From Massilia mucilaginosa (lineage in GTDB: Bacteria; Pseudomonadota; Gammaproteobacteria; Burkholderiales; Burkholderiaceae_D), in the NCBI RefSeq assembly GCF_011682145.1, contig NZ_WHJH01000005.1, positions 124,001 to 188,000 of the forward strand: DNA of 64,000 bases. Direction: 5' to 3'. The notes beneath the pieces are model-generated. The model was not told where the DNA came from, ran no database searches, and worked only from the letters and a program-made list of their open reading frames with translations. A program made the translations under genes and the position numbers. Below are positions 44,432 to 53,609 of this stretch, piece by piece (the stretch's first letter is position 1; the number at the start of each line of letters is the position of its first letter).

Positions 44432-45094
44432 ATGAAGAAAAGCAAAATCGACAAAACTCTGCCCGTGCCCGGCATGTCGCAGGACGACGCGCTTCGTCCC
44501 GACGAAGGCAACGTCGCGGCATCGGCGTTCACATTGAATTTGGCAAATCATTTCCTGATAGCGATGCCGTCGATGCAGGACCCGATTTTCGGCGGCACCG
44601 TGGTCTACATTTGCGAGCACAACGATAAAGGCGTGCTCGGGGTGGTCATCAACAAGCCGACCGACATGACCATGGAAGTGCTGTTCGAACGGATCGACCT
44701 GAAACTGGCCGACGGCTTGCGCACCGCCGTGGTCAATGAGCCGATCATGTTCGGCGGCCCGGTCCAGGACGACCGCGGCTTCGTGCTGCACACCCCCGGC
44801 GCGCGCTATTCGTCGTCGCTTACCGTGACCGAGGACGTCGCTTTCACCACCTCGATCGACGTGCTCGAAGCGGTGGCCAACGGCGACGGCCCGCAACGGC
44901 TGCTGGTCTCGATCGGCTACGCCGGCTGGAGCCCGGGCCAGCTGGAAGATGAAATCGGCCGCAATGGCTGGCTGACGGTGGGCGCCGACGCGCGCGTGCT
45001 GTTCGACCTGCCGATCGAAGAGCGCTACAACGCCGCCATCAAACTGCTTGGCATCGACCCGATGATGCTCGCCTCCGAGGCCGGCCATGCTTGA
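44432..45094 (+). CDS. YqgE/AlgH family protein
   Basis: A 220-residue protein of the YqgE/AlgH family, recognised by NHFLIAMPSMQDPIFGGTVVYICEH, GVLGVVINKP, FGGPVQDDRGFVLH and SIGYAGWSPGQLEDEI. AlgH was named for an effect on alginate regulation in Pseudomonas, but its biochemical role is unsettled. I chose ATG 44432; a GTG at 44423 is also possible and is nearer the GAGAG stretch. It lies next to ruvX, a near-universal pairing. Confidence 0.9.
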   Translation: MKKSKIDKTLPVPGMSQDDALRPDEGNVAASAFTLNLANHFLIAMPSMQDPIFGGTVVYICEHNDKGVLGVVINKPTDMTMEVLFERIDLKLADGLRTAVVNEPIMFGGPVQDDRGFVLHTPGARYSSSLTVTEDVAFTTSIDVLEAVANGDGPQRLLVSIGYAGWSPGQLEDEIGRNGWLTVGADARVLFDLPIEERYNAAIKLLGIDPMMLASEAGHA

Positions 45095-45117
45095 CCGCTA
45101 CAGCAGGAACCGCGCGC

Positions 45118-45525
45118 GTGGCTGAAGCGGTGATTGAACTCGTACTCGGCTTCGATTTCGGCATCAAGCGTATTGGCATCGCCATGGGGAACACCCTGAC
45201 CGGCCAGGCGCAGCCGCTCGCGGTGGTCAACGCCATCGACAACGCGGCCCGCTTCAAGCAGATCGGCGACCTGATCGCCGCCTGGGCGCCGGCCCGCCTG
45301 GTGGTGGGCGAACCGCGCCACCCGGACGGCACCGAACACGGGATGACCTTGCGCTGCCGCCGCTTCGCCAACCAGCTGCACGGGCGCTTCAACCTGCCGG
45401 TCACCCTGGTCGACGAACGCTATTCGTCGGCCGTGATCAACGCCAAACGCGGCCAGATCATCGACGACCAGGCCGCCTCCATCATTTTGCAACAATACTT
45501 TGACGACCATGCCAACAACAACTAA
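45118..45525 (+). CDS. ruvX: RuvX/YqgF, putative Holliday-junction resolvase or pre-16S rRNA nuclease
   Basis: A 135-residue RNase H-like nuclease. LGFDFGIKRIGIAMGNTL carries the first catalytic Asp, VVGEPRHPDGTEHGMT and LVDERYSSAVI the others. The family has been linked both to Holliday-junction resolution and to 16S rRNA 5' maturation. The GTG at 45118 gives the normal length; a TTG at 45091 would add nine residues. The 3' end overlaps the pyrR start by 17 nt. Confidence 0.9.
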   Translation: MAEAVIELVLGFDFGIKRIGIAMGNTLTGQAQPLAVVNAIDNAARFKQIGDLIAAWAPARLVVGEPRHPDGTEHGMTLRCRRFANQLHGRFNLPVTLVDERYSSAVINAKRGQIIDDQAASIILQQYFDDHANNN

Positions 45526-46045
45526 TCAGCTCGACGCAATCAAGCAGTTCGACGCCGAGGCGCTGTATCAAACGCTGCTCGGCCAGGTGAAGGGCGGCTT
45601 GCACGGGGTGCCGGACGCGGCCATCATCGGCATCCATTCGGGCGGCGCCTGGCTGGCCGAACGCCTCGCGGCGGACCTGGGCCTGAAAGACCGCCTGGGC
45701 TTCATCGACGTCTCGTTCTACCGCGACGACTTTGCCAGGAAGGGCCTGCACCCGGACGTCAAGCCGACCCACATTTTGTTCAACGTCGACCGCGCCAACA
45801 TCGTGCTGGTCGACGATGTGCTCTACACCGGGCGCACCACGCGCGCGGCGATCAACGTGCTGTTCGATTATGGCCGTCCGGCGCGCATCATGCTGGCGGC
45901 GCTGGCCGACCGCGGCGGGCGCGAGCTGCCGGTGGCGGCCGATTTTGTCGCCACCAGTGTCGCGCTGGAAGCCAATCAGTCGCTTGCGCTGGCGCGTGCC
46001 GGCGACGGGCAATTTTCGCTCACCATAGAAGAAGACCATGCTTAA
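45509..46045 (+). CDS. pyrR: PyrR bifunctional pyrimidine regulator / uracil phosphoribosyltransferase
   Basis: A 178-residue PRPP-binding protein. The PRPP signature [19 protein letters not shown] and the upstream [14 protein letters not shown] are clear. In Gram-positives PyrR attenuates pyr mRNA. In proteobacteria with this pyrR-pyrB-pyrC' order its regulatory mode is less clear. I see no obvious anti-terminator upstream. ATG 45509 overlaps the ruvX end, and its own end overlaps pyrB by 8 nt. Confidence 0.92.
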   Translation: MPTTTNQLDAIKQFDAEALYQTLLGQVKGGLHGVPDAAIIGIHSGGAWLAERLAADLGLKDRLGFIDVSFYRDDFARKGLHPDVKPTHILFNVDRANIVLVDDVLYTGRTTRAAINVLFDYGRPARIMLAALADRGGRELPVAADFVATSVALEANQSLALARAGDGQFSLTIEEDHA

Positions 46046-47003
46046 TCCGCAACTGAATAAAAATGGCGAACTGCAGCACCTGTTAAGCATTGAAGGGCTG
46101 CCGAAATCGATCGTCAATCATATCCTCGACACGGCGTCGAGCTTCGTCGGCATCTCCGACCGTGAAGTCAAGAAGGTGCCGCTCATGCGCGGCAAGAGCG
46201 TGTTCAACCTGTTCTTCGAGAACTCCACGCGCACCCGCACCACCTTCGAGATCGCGTCCAAGCGCCTCTCGGCCGACGTCATCAATCTCAATATCCAGGC
46301 ATCGTCCGCCAGCAAGGGCGAGTCGCTGCTCGACACCATCGACAACCTGTCGGCCATGCACGCCGATATGTTCGTGGTGCGCCACGCGCAGTCGGGCGCG
46401 CCCTACCTGATCGCCAAGCACCTGATCGACACGAAGCAGTCGCACGTCCACGTGGTCAACGCGGGCGACGGCCGCCACGCGCACCCGACCCAGGGTCTGC
46501 TCGACATGTACACGATCCGCCACTACAAGAAAGACTTCACCAACCTGCGCGTGGCCATCGTGGGCGACATTTTGCACAGCCGCGTGGCGCGTTCCGACAT
46601 CCATGCCCTGACCACCCTGGGCGTGCCGGAAGTGCGCGCCATCGGCCCGCACACCTTGCTGCCGGGCGGGCTGGAACAGATGGGCGTGCGGGTGTTTACC
46701 AACATGGACGAGGGCCTCAAGGACGTCGACGTCATCATCATGCTGCGCCTGCAGAACGAGCGCATGAGCGGCGCCCTGCTGCCGTCGGCGCAGGAGTATT
46801 TCAAGAGCTATGGCCTCACACCGGAGCGCCTGGCGCTGGCCAAGCCCGATGCGATCGTCATGCATCCGGGCCCGATGAACCGGGGCGTGGAAATCGATTC
46901 GGCCGTAGCCGATGGCGCGCAGGCGGTGATTTTGCCGCAGGTGACGTTCGGGATCGCGGTACGCATGGCGGTAATGAGTATTCTGGCAGGAGCGCAAGGG
47001 TGA
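46038..47003 (+). CDS. pyrB: Aspartate carbamoyltransferase catalytic subunit
   Basis: Second step of pyrimidine synthesis, joining carbamoyl phosphate to aspartate. The carbamoyl-phosphate motif [18 protein letters not shown], the [12 protein letters not shown] segment and the C-terminal [12 protein letters not shown] are present in the 321-residue protein. Overlap with pyrR (8 nt) and with pyrC' (4 nt) indicates a tight operon. In Pseudomonas-type organisms this enzyme needs the inactive dihydroorotase PyrC' for assembly, and that partner follows here. Confidence 0.96.
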   Translation: MLNPQLNKNGELQHLLSIEGLPKSIVNHILDTASSFVGISDREVKKVPLMRGKSVFNLFFENSTRTRTTFEIASKRLSADVINLNIQASSASKGESLLDTIDNLSAMHADMFVVRHAQSGAPYLIAKHLIDTKQSHVHVVNAGDGRHAHPTQGLLDMYTIRHYKKDFTNLRVAIVGDILHSRVARSDIHALTTLGVPEVRAIGPHTLLPGGLEQMGVRVFTNMDEGLKDVDVIIMLRLQNERMSGALLPSAQEYFKSYGLTPERLALAKPDAIVMHPGPMNRGVEIDSAVADGAQAVILPQVTFGIAVRMAVMSILAGAQG

Positions 47004-48316
47004 ACGTGAACAACCATCTTCATATCAAGAACGGGCGCCTGATCGACCCGGCCAACGGCATCGACGCAGTCACCGATCTGTATATCATCGACGGCAAGGT
47101 CGCCGCCACCGGCAGCGCGCCGGCCGGCTTCAATGCCGGCAACTGCATCGACGCCACCGGCCTGGTGGTCGCTCCCGGCCTGGTCGACCTGTCGGCCCGT
47201 TTGCGCGAGCCGGGCTACGAATACAAGGCCACCCTCAAGTCCGAGATGCAGGCGGCGATGCAGGGCGGCGTGACCAGCCTGATTTGTCCGCCCGATACCG
47301 ATCCGGTGCTGGACGAACCGGGCCTGGTCGAAATGCTCAAGCACCGCGCCAGCAAACTTCAGCAGGCAAATGTGCATCCGCTCGGCGCGCTGACCATGGG
47401 CCTGAAGGGCAAGTCGCTGACCGAGATGATGGAGCTGACCGAAGCGGGCTGCATCGGCTTTTCGCAGGCCGAAGAAGTCATCGAAGACACCACCGTGCTG
47501 CTGCGCGCCATGCAGTACGCCAAAACCTTCGGCTTTACCGTGTGGGTGCGTCCGCAGGATGCGCACATCGGGCGCGGCGGGATCGCCCACAGCGGGCCGC
47601 TGGCCTCGCGCCTGGGCCTGGCCGGCGTGCCGGTGATGTCCGAAACCATCGCGCTGCACACCGTGTTCGAACTGGTGCGCGCCACCGGCGCGCGCGTGCA
47701 CCTGTGCCGCATGTCGTCCGCCGCCGGCCTGGAGCTGGTCAAGGCGGCCAAGAAGGAAGGCTTGCCGGTCACCTGCGACGTGGCGGTGCACCATGTGCAC
47801 ATGACCGACGCCGACATCGGCTTTTTCGATTCGAACGCGCGCGTGACGCCGCCGTTCCGCAGCCAGCGCGACCGCGATGCGATCCGCGCCGCCCTGTACG
47901 ACGGCACCATCGACGCCATCTGCTCGGACCACACCCCGGTCGACGACGACGAGAAGCTGCTGCCGTTCGGCGAAGCCTCGCCCGGCGCCACCGGGCTGGA
48001 ACTGCTGCTGTCGCTGGCGATCAAGTGGGCCGACGATTACGCCGGCATGCAGCACGGCGCCGCGGCATCAAGCACGCCGCTCGCGCGCGCGATCGCCAAG
48101 ATCACCATCGACGCGGCCCGCATCGCCGGCCTGAAAGTGGGCCAGCTGGCGCCCGGCGCCCCTGCCGATGTGGTGGTGTTCGATCCGGCCGCGCGCTGGA
48201 CGGTGGAAGCGTCGGCGCTGGCCAGCCAGGGCAAGCACACGCCGTTCCTCGGCTACGAACTGGCCGGACAGGTCAAGGCGACCATCGTGGGCGGACGCAT
48301 CGCGTTCCAGCGCTAG
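47000..48316 (+). CDS. pyrC': PyrC', non-catalytic dihydroorotase-like partner of PyrB
   Basis: A 438-residue amidohydrolase-fold protein. The metal-binding motif expected as PGLVDxHxHLREPG reads [14 protein letters not shown], so both zinc-binding histidines are gone. The later HxxH-type segment reads VHLCRMSS. The overall fold signatures ([21 protein letters not shown]) remain. This is the pattern of pseudo-dihydroorotase PyrC' that holds ATCase together in Pseudomonas. A true pyrC must be elsewhere. GTG 47000 overlaps pyrB by 4 nt. Confidence 0.87.
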   Translation: MNVNNHLHIKNGRLIDPANGIDAVTDLYIIDGKVAATGSAPAGFNAGNCIDATGLVVAPGLVDLSARLREPGYEYKATLKSEMQAAMQGGVTSLICPPDTDPVLDEPGLVEMLKHRASKLQQANVHPLGALTMGLKGKSLTEMMELTEAGCIGFSQAEEVIEDTTVLLRAMQYAKTFGFTVWVRPQDAHIGRGGIAHSGPLASRLGLAGVPVMSETIALHTVFELVRATGARVHLCRMSSAAGLELVKAAKKEGLPVTCDVAVHHVHMTDADIGFFDSNARVTPPFRSQRDRDAIRAALYDGTIDAICSDHTPVDDDEKLLPFGEASPGATGLELLLSLAIKWADDYAGMQHGAAASSTPLARAIAKITIDAARIAGLKVGQLAPGAPADVVVFDPAARWTVEASALASQGKHTPFLGYELAGQVKATIVGGRIAFQR

Positions 48317-48346
48317 GCTAGTCCAGCCGATCGCGCAGTTATAGTG

Positions 48347-48369
48347 GCATGCGGCGCGACGCCGCATGC
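48347..48369 (+). terminator. Hairpin after pyrC'
   Basis: GCATGCGGCG (48347-48356) and CGCCGCATGC (48360-48369) form a perfect 10-bp stem with a CGA loop, 30 bp after the pyrC' stop. No T-tract follows, so termination would be weak or Rho-linked. Confidence 0.5.
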
Positions 48370-48416
48370 ACATCGGGTAGTTCGCGCTCCCGGCTTTCCC
48401 GTTCCTCTGGAGTCAT

Positions 48417-49157
48417 TTGAAGATCAAGCTCTGTTTCCGGCTGTGCCGCGTGTTTTTTCACCTGTTGACCGGCTTGTCCGCGTGCGCATTCGTGTTCCCG
48501 TGGGCCAGCCATACGCTGCGCGACCGCATCGTCCAGGGCTGGTCGCGCCGGCTGGTGGGCATCTGCGGCGTGACTGTGGCGCCGTCGACCGGGGTGCCGG
48601 CGCTGGCGCACGCGATGGTGGTGGCCAATCATGTGTCGTGGCTCGATATTTTTGTGATCAATGCGCTGTATCCGTGCCGCTTCGTGGCCAAGTCCGAGAT
48701 CCGCGAGTGGCCGGTGCTCGGCTGGCTGGCCGACAAGGCCGGCACGGTATTCCTCGCGCGCGGCAACCGGCGCGACCTGCGCCAGATTTTCAAGGGCCTG
48801 GTGCACAAGCTGGAGCAGGGCGAGCGCGTCGCCTTCTTCCCGGAAGGGACCACCGCCTCGCAGGGCAGCCTGCTGCCGTTCCATGCCAACCTGTTCGAAG
48901 CGGCGGTCGATGCCGGCGTGATGGTGCAGCCGTACGCGGTGAGCTATGTGGACGCCAGCGGCGCGCTGCATCCCTCGATTGAATTCATCGGCGAGATGAG
49001 CTTTGCCGAGAGCATGGTGGCGATCCTGTCGGGTCCCGCCGTGAGCGCGCGCGTGGTCTGCATGGCGCCGATCGACGCCGCCGGCGCGCACCGGCGCGAC
49101 GTTTGCGCCGCCGCCCACGCCGCGGTGGGCGCGGCGCTCGGACACAAGGCCGATTAG
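48417..49157 (+). CDS. 1-acyl-sn-glycerol-3-phosphate acyltransferase family protein
   Basis: A 246-residue membrane-associated acyltransferase. The HX4D catalytic motif is NHVSWLDIF, and block III is [11 protein letters not shown]. One or two N-terminal hydrophobic segments anchor it. The TTG at 48417 is chosen because CTGGAG lies 5 nt upstream and no ATG/GTG fits. It could acylate lysophosphatidic acid or, as in some relatives, lyso-ornithine lipid. A second family member lies at 58835-59575. It ends 4 nt into the convergent apaH gene. Confidence 0.82.
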   Translation: MKIKLCFRLCRVFFHLLTGLSACAFVFPWASHTLRDRIVQGWSRRLVGICGVTVAPSTGVPALAHAMVVANHVSWLDIFVINALYPCRFVAKSEIREWPVLGWLADKAGTVFLARGNRRDLRQIFKGLVHKLEQGERVAFFPEGTTASQGSLLPFHANLFEAAVDAGVMVQPYAVSYVDASGALHPSIEFIGEMSFAESMVAILSGPAVSARVVCMAPIDAAGAHRRDVCAAAHAAVGAALGHKAD

Positions 49158-49999
49158 CCTTTCTGTTTGCCCGGTTCCTTGTACTCGGGGCAGTCGACCT
49201 GCAGCAGGCTGCGGTCGTTCAGGCACAGCGCGGTCAGTTTGCCGCCCCACACGCAGCCACTGTCCAGACCGACCACGTCATCGCGCAGCAGCAGGCCGAG
49301 GGCCGACCAGTGGCCGAACACCACGGTGGTGCCGAGGCTCCTGCGGCCCGGCAAGTCGAACCAGGGCAGCAGCGACGATCCGGGCGGCGCGCCGGCGCTT
49401 TCCTTTTCCTTGAAATCCATCGTGCCGTCGGGCGCGCACAGGCGCATGCGCGTGAGCGCGTTGACGATGCAGCGCAGGCGCGCAATGCCGCTCAGGCCAT
49501 CGTCCCAGCGCGCCGGCTCGTTGCCGTACATGCCGCGCAAAAAGTCTATCCAGCCCGGCCCGCGCAGCACCGCTTCGACTTCCCCCGCCAGCGCCATGGT
49601 TTGCGCCGCATCCCACTGCGGGGCCACGCCGGCGTGCACCAGCAGGTGGCCTTCGGCCATCATCGCCAGCGGGCGGTGACGCAGCCAGTAGATCAGTTCA
49701 TCGCGGTCGGGCGCGCCGAGGATGGCGTCGAGCGTATCGGACTTCGCCATTTTTTGCGCGCCCACGGCCACCGCCAGCAGATGCAGGTCGTGGTTGCCGA
49801 GCAGCGCCTCGCCAGCGCCCGCGCGCGCCAGCGCCGCCACCCGGCGCAGGGCGTCGAGCGACGCCGGGCCGCGGTTGATCAAATCGCCGACGAACAGCAC
49901 GCGCGCGGGGCCGCCGGCATCTTCTTCGATGCGATTGAGCAGGACGGCGGTTTCGTGGGCGCATCCTTGCAGATCGCCGATGACATAAGTTCTTAACAA
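49154..49999 (-). CDS. apaH: Symmetrical bis(5'-nucleosyl)-tetraphosphatase
   Basis: Hydrolyses Ap4A to two ADP. In the 281-residue metallophosphoesterase, metal-binding motifs are [25 protein letters not shown] and [11 protein letters not shown]. The C-terminal part with [22 protein letters not shown] matches ApaH. There is no ATG near the family start. TTG 49999 gives [13 protein letters not shown], and a GGA-containing site precedes it, so I chose this; the frame is open much further upstream without homology. It is divergent from rfbC. Confidence 0.9.
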   Translation of the reverse strand: MLRTYVIGDLQGCAHETAVLLNRIEEDAGGPARVLFVGDLINRGPASLDALRRVAALARAGAGEALLGNHDLHLLAVAVGAQKMAKSDTLDAILGAPDRDELIYWLRHRPLAMMAEGHLLVHAGVAPQWDAAQTMALAGEVEAVLRGPGWIDFLRGMYGNEPARWDDGLSGIARLRCIVNALTRMRLCAPDGTMDFKEKESAGAPPGSSLLPWFDLPGRRSLGTTVVFGHWSALGLLLRDDVVGLDSGCVWGGKLTALCLNDRSLLQVDCPEYKEPGKQKG

Positions 50000-50270
50000 T
50001 TCAATTCCAGTACTGGCAGGTTTCACATAAAATCGGGGTTCGGCATTCCGGGCCCGGCGGATACTAAATGATTTTTGCAAGCGGTGGTGCCGGTTTGGGC
50101 TGGAACATGGTTTGCCGCGGTGCACATGTTGATGAATTGACCCTGGCCAAAATGTGGTTCGATGACGCCGCCGTATTTGCGTATCATATGCCGGTGCGCA
50201 CTGCTCCGGCGCATAAGAGTTAATGCTTACAGGCAGTATTTGCTGCAATCTTCGATGATAGGATTTTCTG

Positions 50271-50816
50271 ATGAAAGTCACGCCCACCGCCATTCCCGAA
50301 GTACTGATCCTGGAGCCTCGCGTGTTCGGCGACGACCGGGGCTTTTTCTTCGAAAGTTTTAACGAGCGCAAATTCGAGCAACTGACCGGTGTGTCCGCCC
50401 ATTTCGTCCAGGATAACCACTCCAAGTCCGCCAAAAATGTGTTGCGCGGCCTGCATTACCAGATCAGCCAGCCACAAGGCAAACTGGTGCGGGTGACGGC
50501 GGGATCGGTGTATGACGTGGTGGTCGATTTGCGCAAATCGTCGGCCTTTTTCGGACGCTGGATCGGATTGGATTTATCCGCTGAAAACCAGCGTCAGCTA
50601 TGGGTGCCGCCCGGTTTTGCGCACGGTTTCATGGTCACCAGCGATAGCGCCGAAGTCCAGTATAAAACCACCGATTACTGGGCGCCCGAGCTGGAACGGG
50701 TGATTTTATGGAACGATCCCGACATCGGCATCGAATGGCCCTTGCCCGGTTTGCCTATGCTCTCCGGCAAAGACAGCAAGGGGGCGCTGCTGGCGCAGTC
50801 CGACGTATTCCCATGA
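50271..50816 (+). CDS. rfbC: dTDP-4-dehydrorhamnose 3,5-epimerase
   Basis: Epimerase of dTDP-L-rhamnose synthesis for O-antigen or other surface glycans. In the 181-residue protein [20 protein letters not shown] holds the catalytic His, [12 protein letters not shown] the Asp, and [10 protein letters not shown] is the family signature. It is preceded by a 271-bp gap after divergent apaH, in which a promoter must lie. The stop overlaps the rfbD ATG. rfbA and rfbB are not in the window. Confidence 0.95.
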   Translation: MKVTPTAIPEVLILEPRVFGDDRGFFFESFNERKFEQLTGVSAHFVQDNHSKSAKNVLRGLHYQISQPQGKLVRVTAGSVYDVVVDLRKSSAFFGRWIGLDLSAENQRQLWVPPGFAHGFMVTSDSAEVQYKTTDYWAPELERVILWNDPDIGIEWPLPGLPMLSGKDSKGALLAQSDVFP

Positions 50817-51703
50817 AAATTCTACTGACCGGCGCCAACGGCCAGCTTGGCCATGAACTGGCGCGCAGCCTGCGCCCGCTGGGCGAGCTGGTCGCGCCCG
50901 CGCGCGCCGACTGCGACCTGGCCGACCTCGACCAGCTGCGCGCCGTGCTGCGCAGCGTGCGGCCCGGCCTGATTGTCAATGCGGCCGCTTACACGGCCGT
51001 GGACCGGGCCGAGGACGAGCCCGCGCTGGCACTGCGCATCAACGCCGACGCGCCCGCCCTGATGGCGCGGGAGGCAGGCGAGCTGGGCGCGGCGCTGCTG
51101 CATTACTCCACCGACTATGTATTCGACGGCGCCGCGGCGGGGGCCTATGCCGAGACCGATACCCCGGCGCCACTGAGCGTCTACGGCCAGAGCAAGCTGG
51201 CCGGCGAACAGGCCATTGCCGCCGCCGGCATCCGGCATCTGATCCTGCGCACCAGCTGGGTGTATGGCCTGCGCGGCAATAACTTTTTGCTGACCATGTT
51301 GCGCCTGGCGCGTGAGCGCCCGCAGTTGCGCATCGTTGCGGACCAGCATGGCGCGCCCACCTGGAGCCGCACCCTGGCCGATACCAGCGCGCACCTGCTG
51401 GGCCTGGCGCTGGCGGGCGGCGCCCCATGGTGGGAGCGCCACGGCGGCCTGTACCACCTGACCAGCCAGGGCCGCACCAGCTGGGCCGGCTTTGCCGAGA
51501 CGATTTTCAGCGCAACCGGCCTGGGCTGCGAGGTGGTTCCGATCACTGCGGCGGAATATGGCGCCAAAGCACCCCGGCCGGCCAATTCCAGTCTCGATTG
51601 CAGCAAGCTGATGGCGCTGTGCGGCCCCTTGCCCGACTGGCAAACGGCGCTGGCCGACTGCCTTTCTTCAGCGGACGCAAGCACGGGTCTTGTCCAGGAC
51701 TGA
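50813..51703 (+). CDS. rfbD: dTDP-4-dehydrorhamnose reductase
   Basis: Last step of dTDP-L-rhamnose synthesis, NAD(P)H-dependent. The 296-residue short-chain dehydrogenase has the N-terminal glycine motif LLTGANGQLGHELA, LIVNAAAYTAVDRAE, HYSTDYVFDG and the catalytic pair YGQSK. The ATG 50813 overlaps the rfbC stop by 4 nt. A weak hairpin with six T residues follows the stop (51719-51742). Confidence 0.95.
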   Translation: MKILLTGANGQLGHELARSLRPLGELVAPARADCDLADLDQLRAVLRSVRPGLIVNAAAYTAVDRAEDEPALALRINADAPALMAREAGELGAALLHYSTDYVFDGAAAGAYAETDTPAPLSVYGQSKLAGEQAIAAAGIRHLILRTSWVYGLRGNNFLLTMLRLARERPQLRIVADQHGAPTWSRTLADTSAHLLGLALAGGAPWWERHGGLYHLTSQGRTSWAGFAETIFSATGLGCEVVPITAAEYGAKAPRPANSSLDCSKLMALCGPLPDWQTALADCLSSADASTGLVQD

Positions 51704-51718
51704 GCAAAAGTGCCGCAA

Positions 51719-51742
51719 CAGGCGCCGAAAGCGCTCTTTTTT
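51719..51742 (+). terminator. Weak terminator after rfbD
   Basis: A short GGCGC/GCGCT stem with a CGAAA-type loop is followed by six T residues. The stem is only four to five pairs, so termination is probably partial. Confidence 0.4.
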
Positions 51743-51798
51743 GCATAAAACCTGGGTATCGTCAGTCGCTGGCCCCCATCCTGGCGTATTTGGGGGGC

Positions 51799-51827
51799 AG
51801 GTAATCCGGTACAATCATGGATTACCT
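51799..51827 (+). promoter_or_regulatory. Inverted repeat upstream of the WecA-like gene
   Basis: AGGTAATCC (51799-51807) and GGATTACCT (51819-51827) are perfect inverted copies around an 11-nt spacer that contains a TACAAT (-10-like) element at 51810-51815. It could be an operator over the promoter of the next gene; no good -35 is seen. Confidence 0.4.
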
Positions 51828-51876
51828 TCATACCAGATCATGGCGACCGCAACACTCACCGCATGCGTTGGTCCGC

Positions 51877-51906
51877 CGGGTAGGGCACGAGCCTGCCCGC
51901 GTTTTT
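51877..51906 (+). terminator. Hairpin with T5 just before the WecA-like gene (possible attenuator)
   Basis: CGGGTAGG (51877-51884) pairs with CCTGCCCG (51892-51899, one mismatch) and five T residues follow at 51902-51906, only 17 nt before the ATG. It either ends upstream transcription or attenuates the gene from its leader. Confidence 0.45.
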
Positions 51907-51922
51907 GCATATATAAATAATA

Positions 51923-53017
51923 ATGTTTTCATTTCTCGTGAGTTTCGTCGCTTCCGCCTTGCTGACCCTGCTTGTAATCAAGCAGGCCAGGCTGCATGGC
52001 CCCGCGCTCGATGCCGATTTCTTCGGCGTTCAAAAAGTCCATTCGCATACCGTGGCGCGCATTGGCGGGCTGCCGATTTTCATGGCGGTCGTGATCAGCG
52101 CGCTCATTTCGATCTGGCGCGTGCCGCCCATGGCCGGCTGGCTGATGTCGCTGATGCTGTGCGCGGGCGTGGCGTTCGTGGGCGGGATCGTGGAAGACTA
52201 TACCGGCAACGTCAGCGCGCTGCGGCGCCTGATATTGACGATGGCGGCCGCCTTGCTCGGCTACTTTTTGCTCGGCGCCAAACTCGACCGCATTGATTTT
52301 CCGTTCAGCTCGTGGCGCATCATGTATATCTGGGTGGCCGTTCCGCTGACCGTGCTGGCGGTGGCCGGTATCGCCAACGCGATTAATATCATCGACGGTT
52401 TTAATGGTCTGGCCAGCGTGGTGACCATTTGTATGCTTATCTCGCTCGGTTATGTGGCGTGGCAGGTGGGCGATGTGTTCGTGCTGGTGGCGGCGCTGAT
52501 GGTGGCGGGCGCCACGGCCGGCTTCCTGATCTGGAATTACCCGGTCGGCCTGATATTCCTGGGCGATGGCGGAGCGTATTTTATCGGCTTCATGCTGGGC
52601 GAACTGGCGCTGCTGCTGGTAATGCGCAACCCCGACGTGTCGACCTGGTATGCGGCTTTGCTGCTGATATATCCGGCCTTCGAAACGATTTTCTCGGCCT
52701 ATCGCCGCATGTTCTTGCGCGGCAAATCCCCCGCAATGCCGGATGGAATACACCTGCACAGCCTGATTTTCCGGCGCATCGTGCAATGGGCGGTCGGCCG
52801 CAAAGAAGCGCGCGCCCTGATGCGCCGAAATTCGCTAACATCGCCATACCTGTGGATGTTTTCCCTGATGGCGGTAATCCCGGCCACGGTGTTCTGGAAA
52901 GATACCGGGGTATTGATTTTCTTCTGCTTATTGTTCGTCGTCAGTTATGTGTGGCTGTATGCGCGTATTGTTCGATTTAAGTCACCCCGGTGGCTCATTC
53001 TTCGCAAGAAGGACTAG
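51923..53017 (+). CDS. WecA/MraY-type undecaprenyl-phosphate sugar-1-phosphate transferase
   Basis: A 364-residue polytopic membrane enzyme (about ten helices) that starts a surface glycan by moving a sugar-phosphate onto undecaprenyl phosphate. Family motifs are GGIVEDYTGN, NAINIIDGFNGLAS (catalytic Asp) and IFLGDGGAYFIGFMLGE, and a cytoplasmic basic loop carries GIHLHSLIFRR. These fit the WecA/WbpL group rather than MraY. The exact sugar is unknown. It lies beside rfbCD and hns-like genes, which suits O-antigen or capsule synthesis. Confidence 0.88.
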   Translation: MFSFLVSFVASALLTLLVIKQARLHGPALDADFFGVQKVHSHTVARIGGLPIFMAVVISALISIWRVPPMAGWLMSLMLCAGVAFVGGIVEDYTGNVSALRRLILTMAAALLGYFLLGAKLDRIDFPFSSWRIMYIWVAVPLTVLAVAGIANAINIIDGFNGLASVVTICMLISLGYVAWQVGDVFVLVAALMVAGATAGFLIWNYPVGLIFLGDGGAYFIGFMLGELALLLVMRNPDVSTWYAALLLIYPAFETIFSAYRRMFLRGKSPAMPDGIHLHSLIFRRIVQWAVGRKEARALMRRNSLTSPYLWMFSLMAVIPATVFWKDTGVLIFFCLLFVVSYVWLYARIVRFKSPRWLILRKKD

Positions 53018-53095
53018 CATTAATGCGCGGATGTAGTATATTGCGACAATTGGTGAGATTTCACTTAATCTGTTTCAACCCACTTTGAAGGAACG

Positions 53096-53407
53096 ATGAT
53101 GGATCTGTCAAATATGTCGGTCGGTGATCTGCGCAACCTGCAGGATCAAATCAAGCAAGAAATGAAGAAGCGCGAGCACCAGGAAGTCGCCAAAGCCCGC
53201 GAACAGATCCTGGCAATTGCACAGAGCGTTGGTGTGCCACTAAAGGATCTGATTGGTACCGGTATCCGTGCCAAGACTGGCAGCGTGGCCGTGCGTTATC
53301 GCCATCCGGACAATGCAGCCCAACAATGGACCGGCCGTGGCCGTCAGCCGAAATGGGTCAAGGAATGGGTCGAAGGCGGCAAGGATATCGACAAGCTGCG
53401 CGTGTAA
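53096..53407 (+). CDS. H-NS histone family protein
   Basis: A 103-residue nucleoid protein. An N-terminal coiled-coil region (VGDLRNLQDQIKQEMKKREH) gives oligomerisation. The C-terminal DNA-binding module is shown by WTGRGRQPKWVKEW, the H-NS core for AT-rich minor-groove binding. It is shorter than E. coli H-NS (137 aa). It could silence AT-rich or glycan loci. ATG 53096 is used; ATG 53099 is also in frame. Confidence 0.9.
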   Translation: MMDLSNMSVGDLRNLQDQIKQEMKKREHQEVAKAREQILAIAQSVGVPLKDLIGTGIRAKTGSVAVRYRHPDNAAQQWTGRGRQPKWVKEWVEGGKDIDKLRV

Positions 53408-53426
53408 TTCTTTTTCGTGCAGTTCA

Positions 53427-53477
53427 TGTAGCGGCAGGATCGGCGGGCAATTCCCAAAGGCCCCGCTTGCCGCTACA
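53427..53477 (+). other. Long hairpin overlapping a promoter-like element
   Basis: TGTAGCGGCA (53427-53436) pairs perfectly with TGCCGCTACA (53468-53477), with inner GCGGG/CCCGC. A TACAAT at 53474-53479 and TTCCCA at 53451-53456 are 17 bp apart, making a sigma-70-like promoter for the phosphomannomutase inside or next to the stem. It may also stop hns transcription; no T-tract follows. Confidence 0.45.
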
Positions 53478-53609
53478 ATATCAGGCATTCATTTAAGCGC
53501 TTTCCCCCATCACCATCCCGACGCACTGTTTGCAAGCCCGGTACCGCCTGTTCCGCATGGCGCACGCCAGCATCCTGCCGCGCCGCGACTTACCTGAGGT
53601 TTCTATTCC

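Noticed and set aside
50023-50434. N-terminal extension of apaH suggested by the open frame
   Set aside because: The extension has no similarity to ApaH, crosses into the rfbC gene, and the family start fits TTG 49999.
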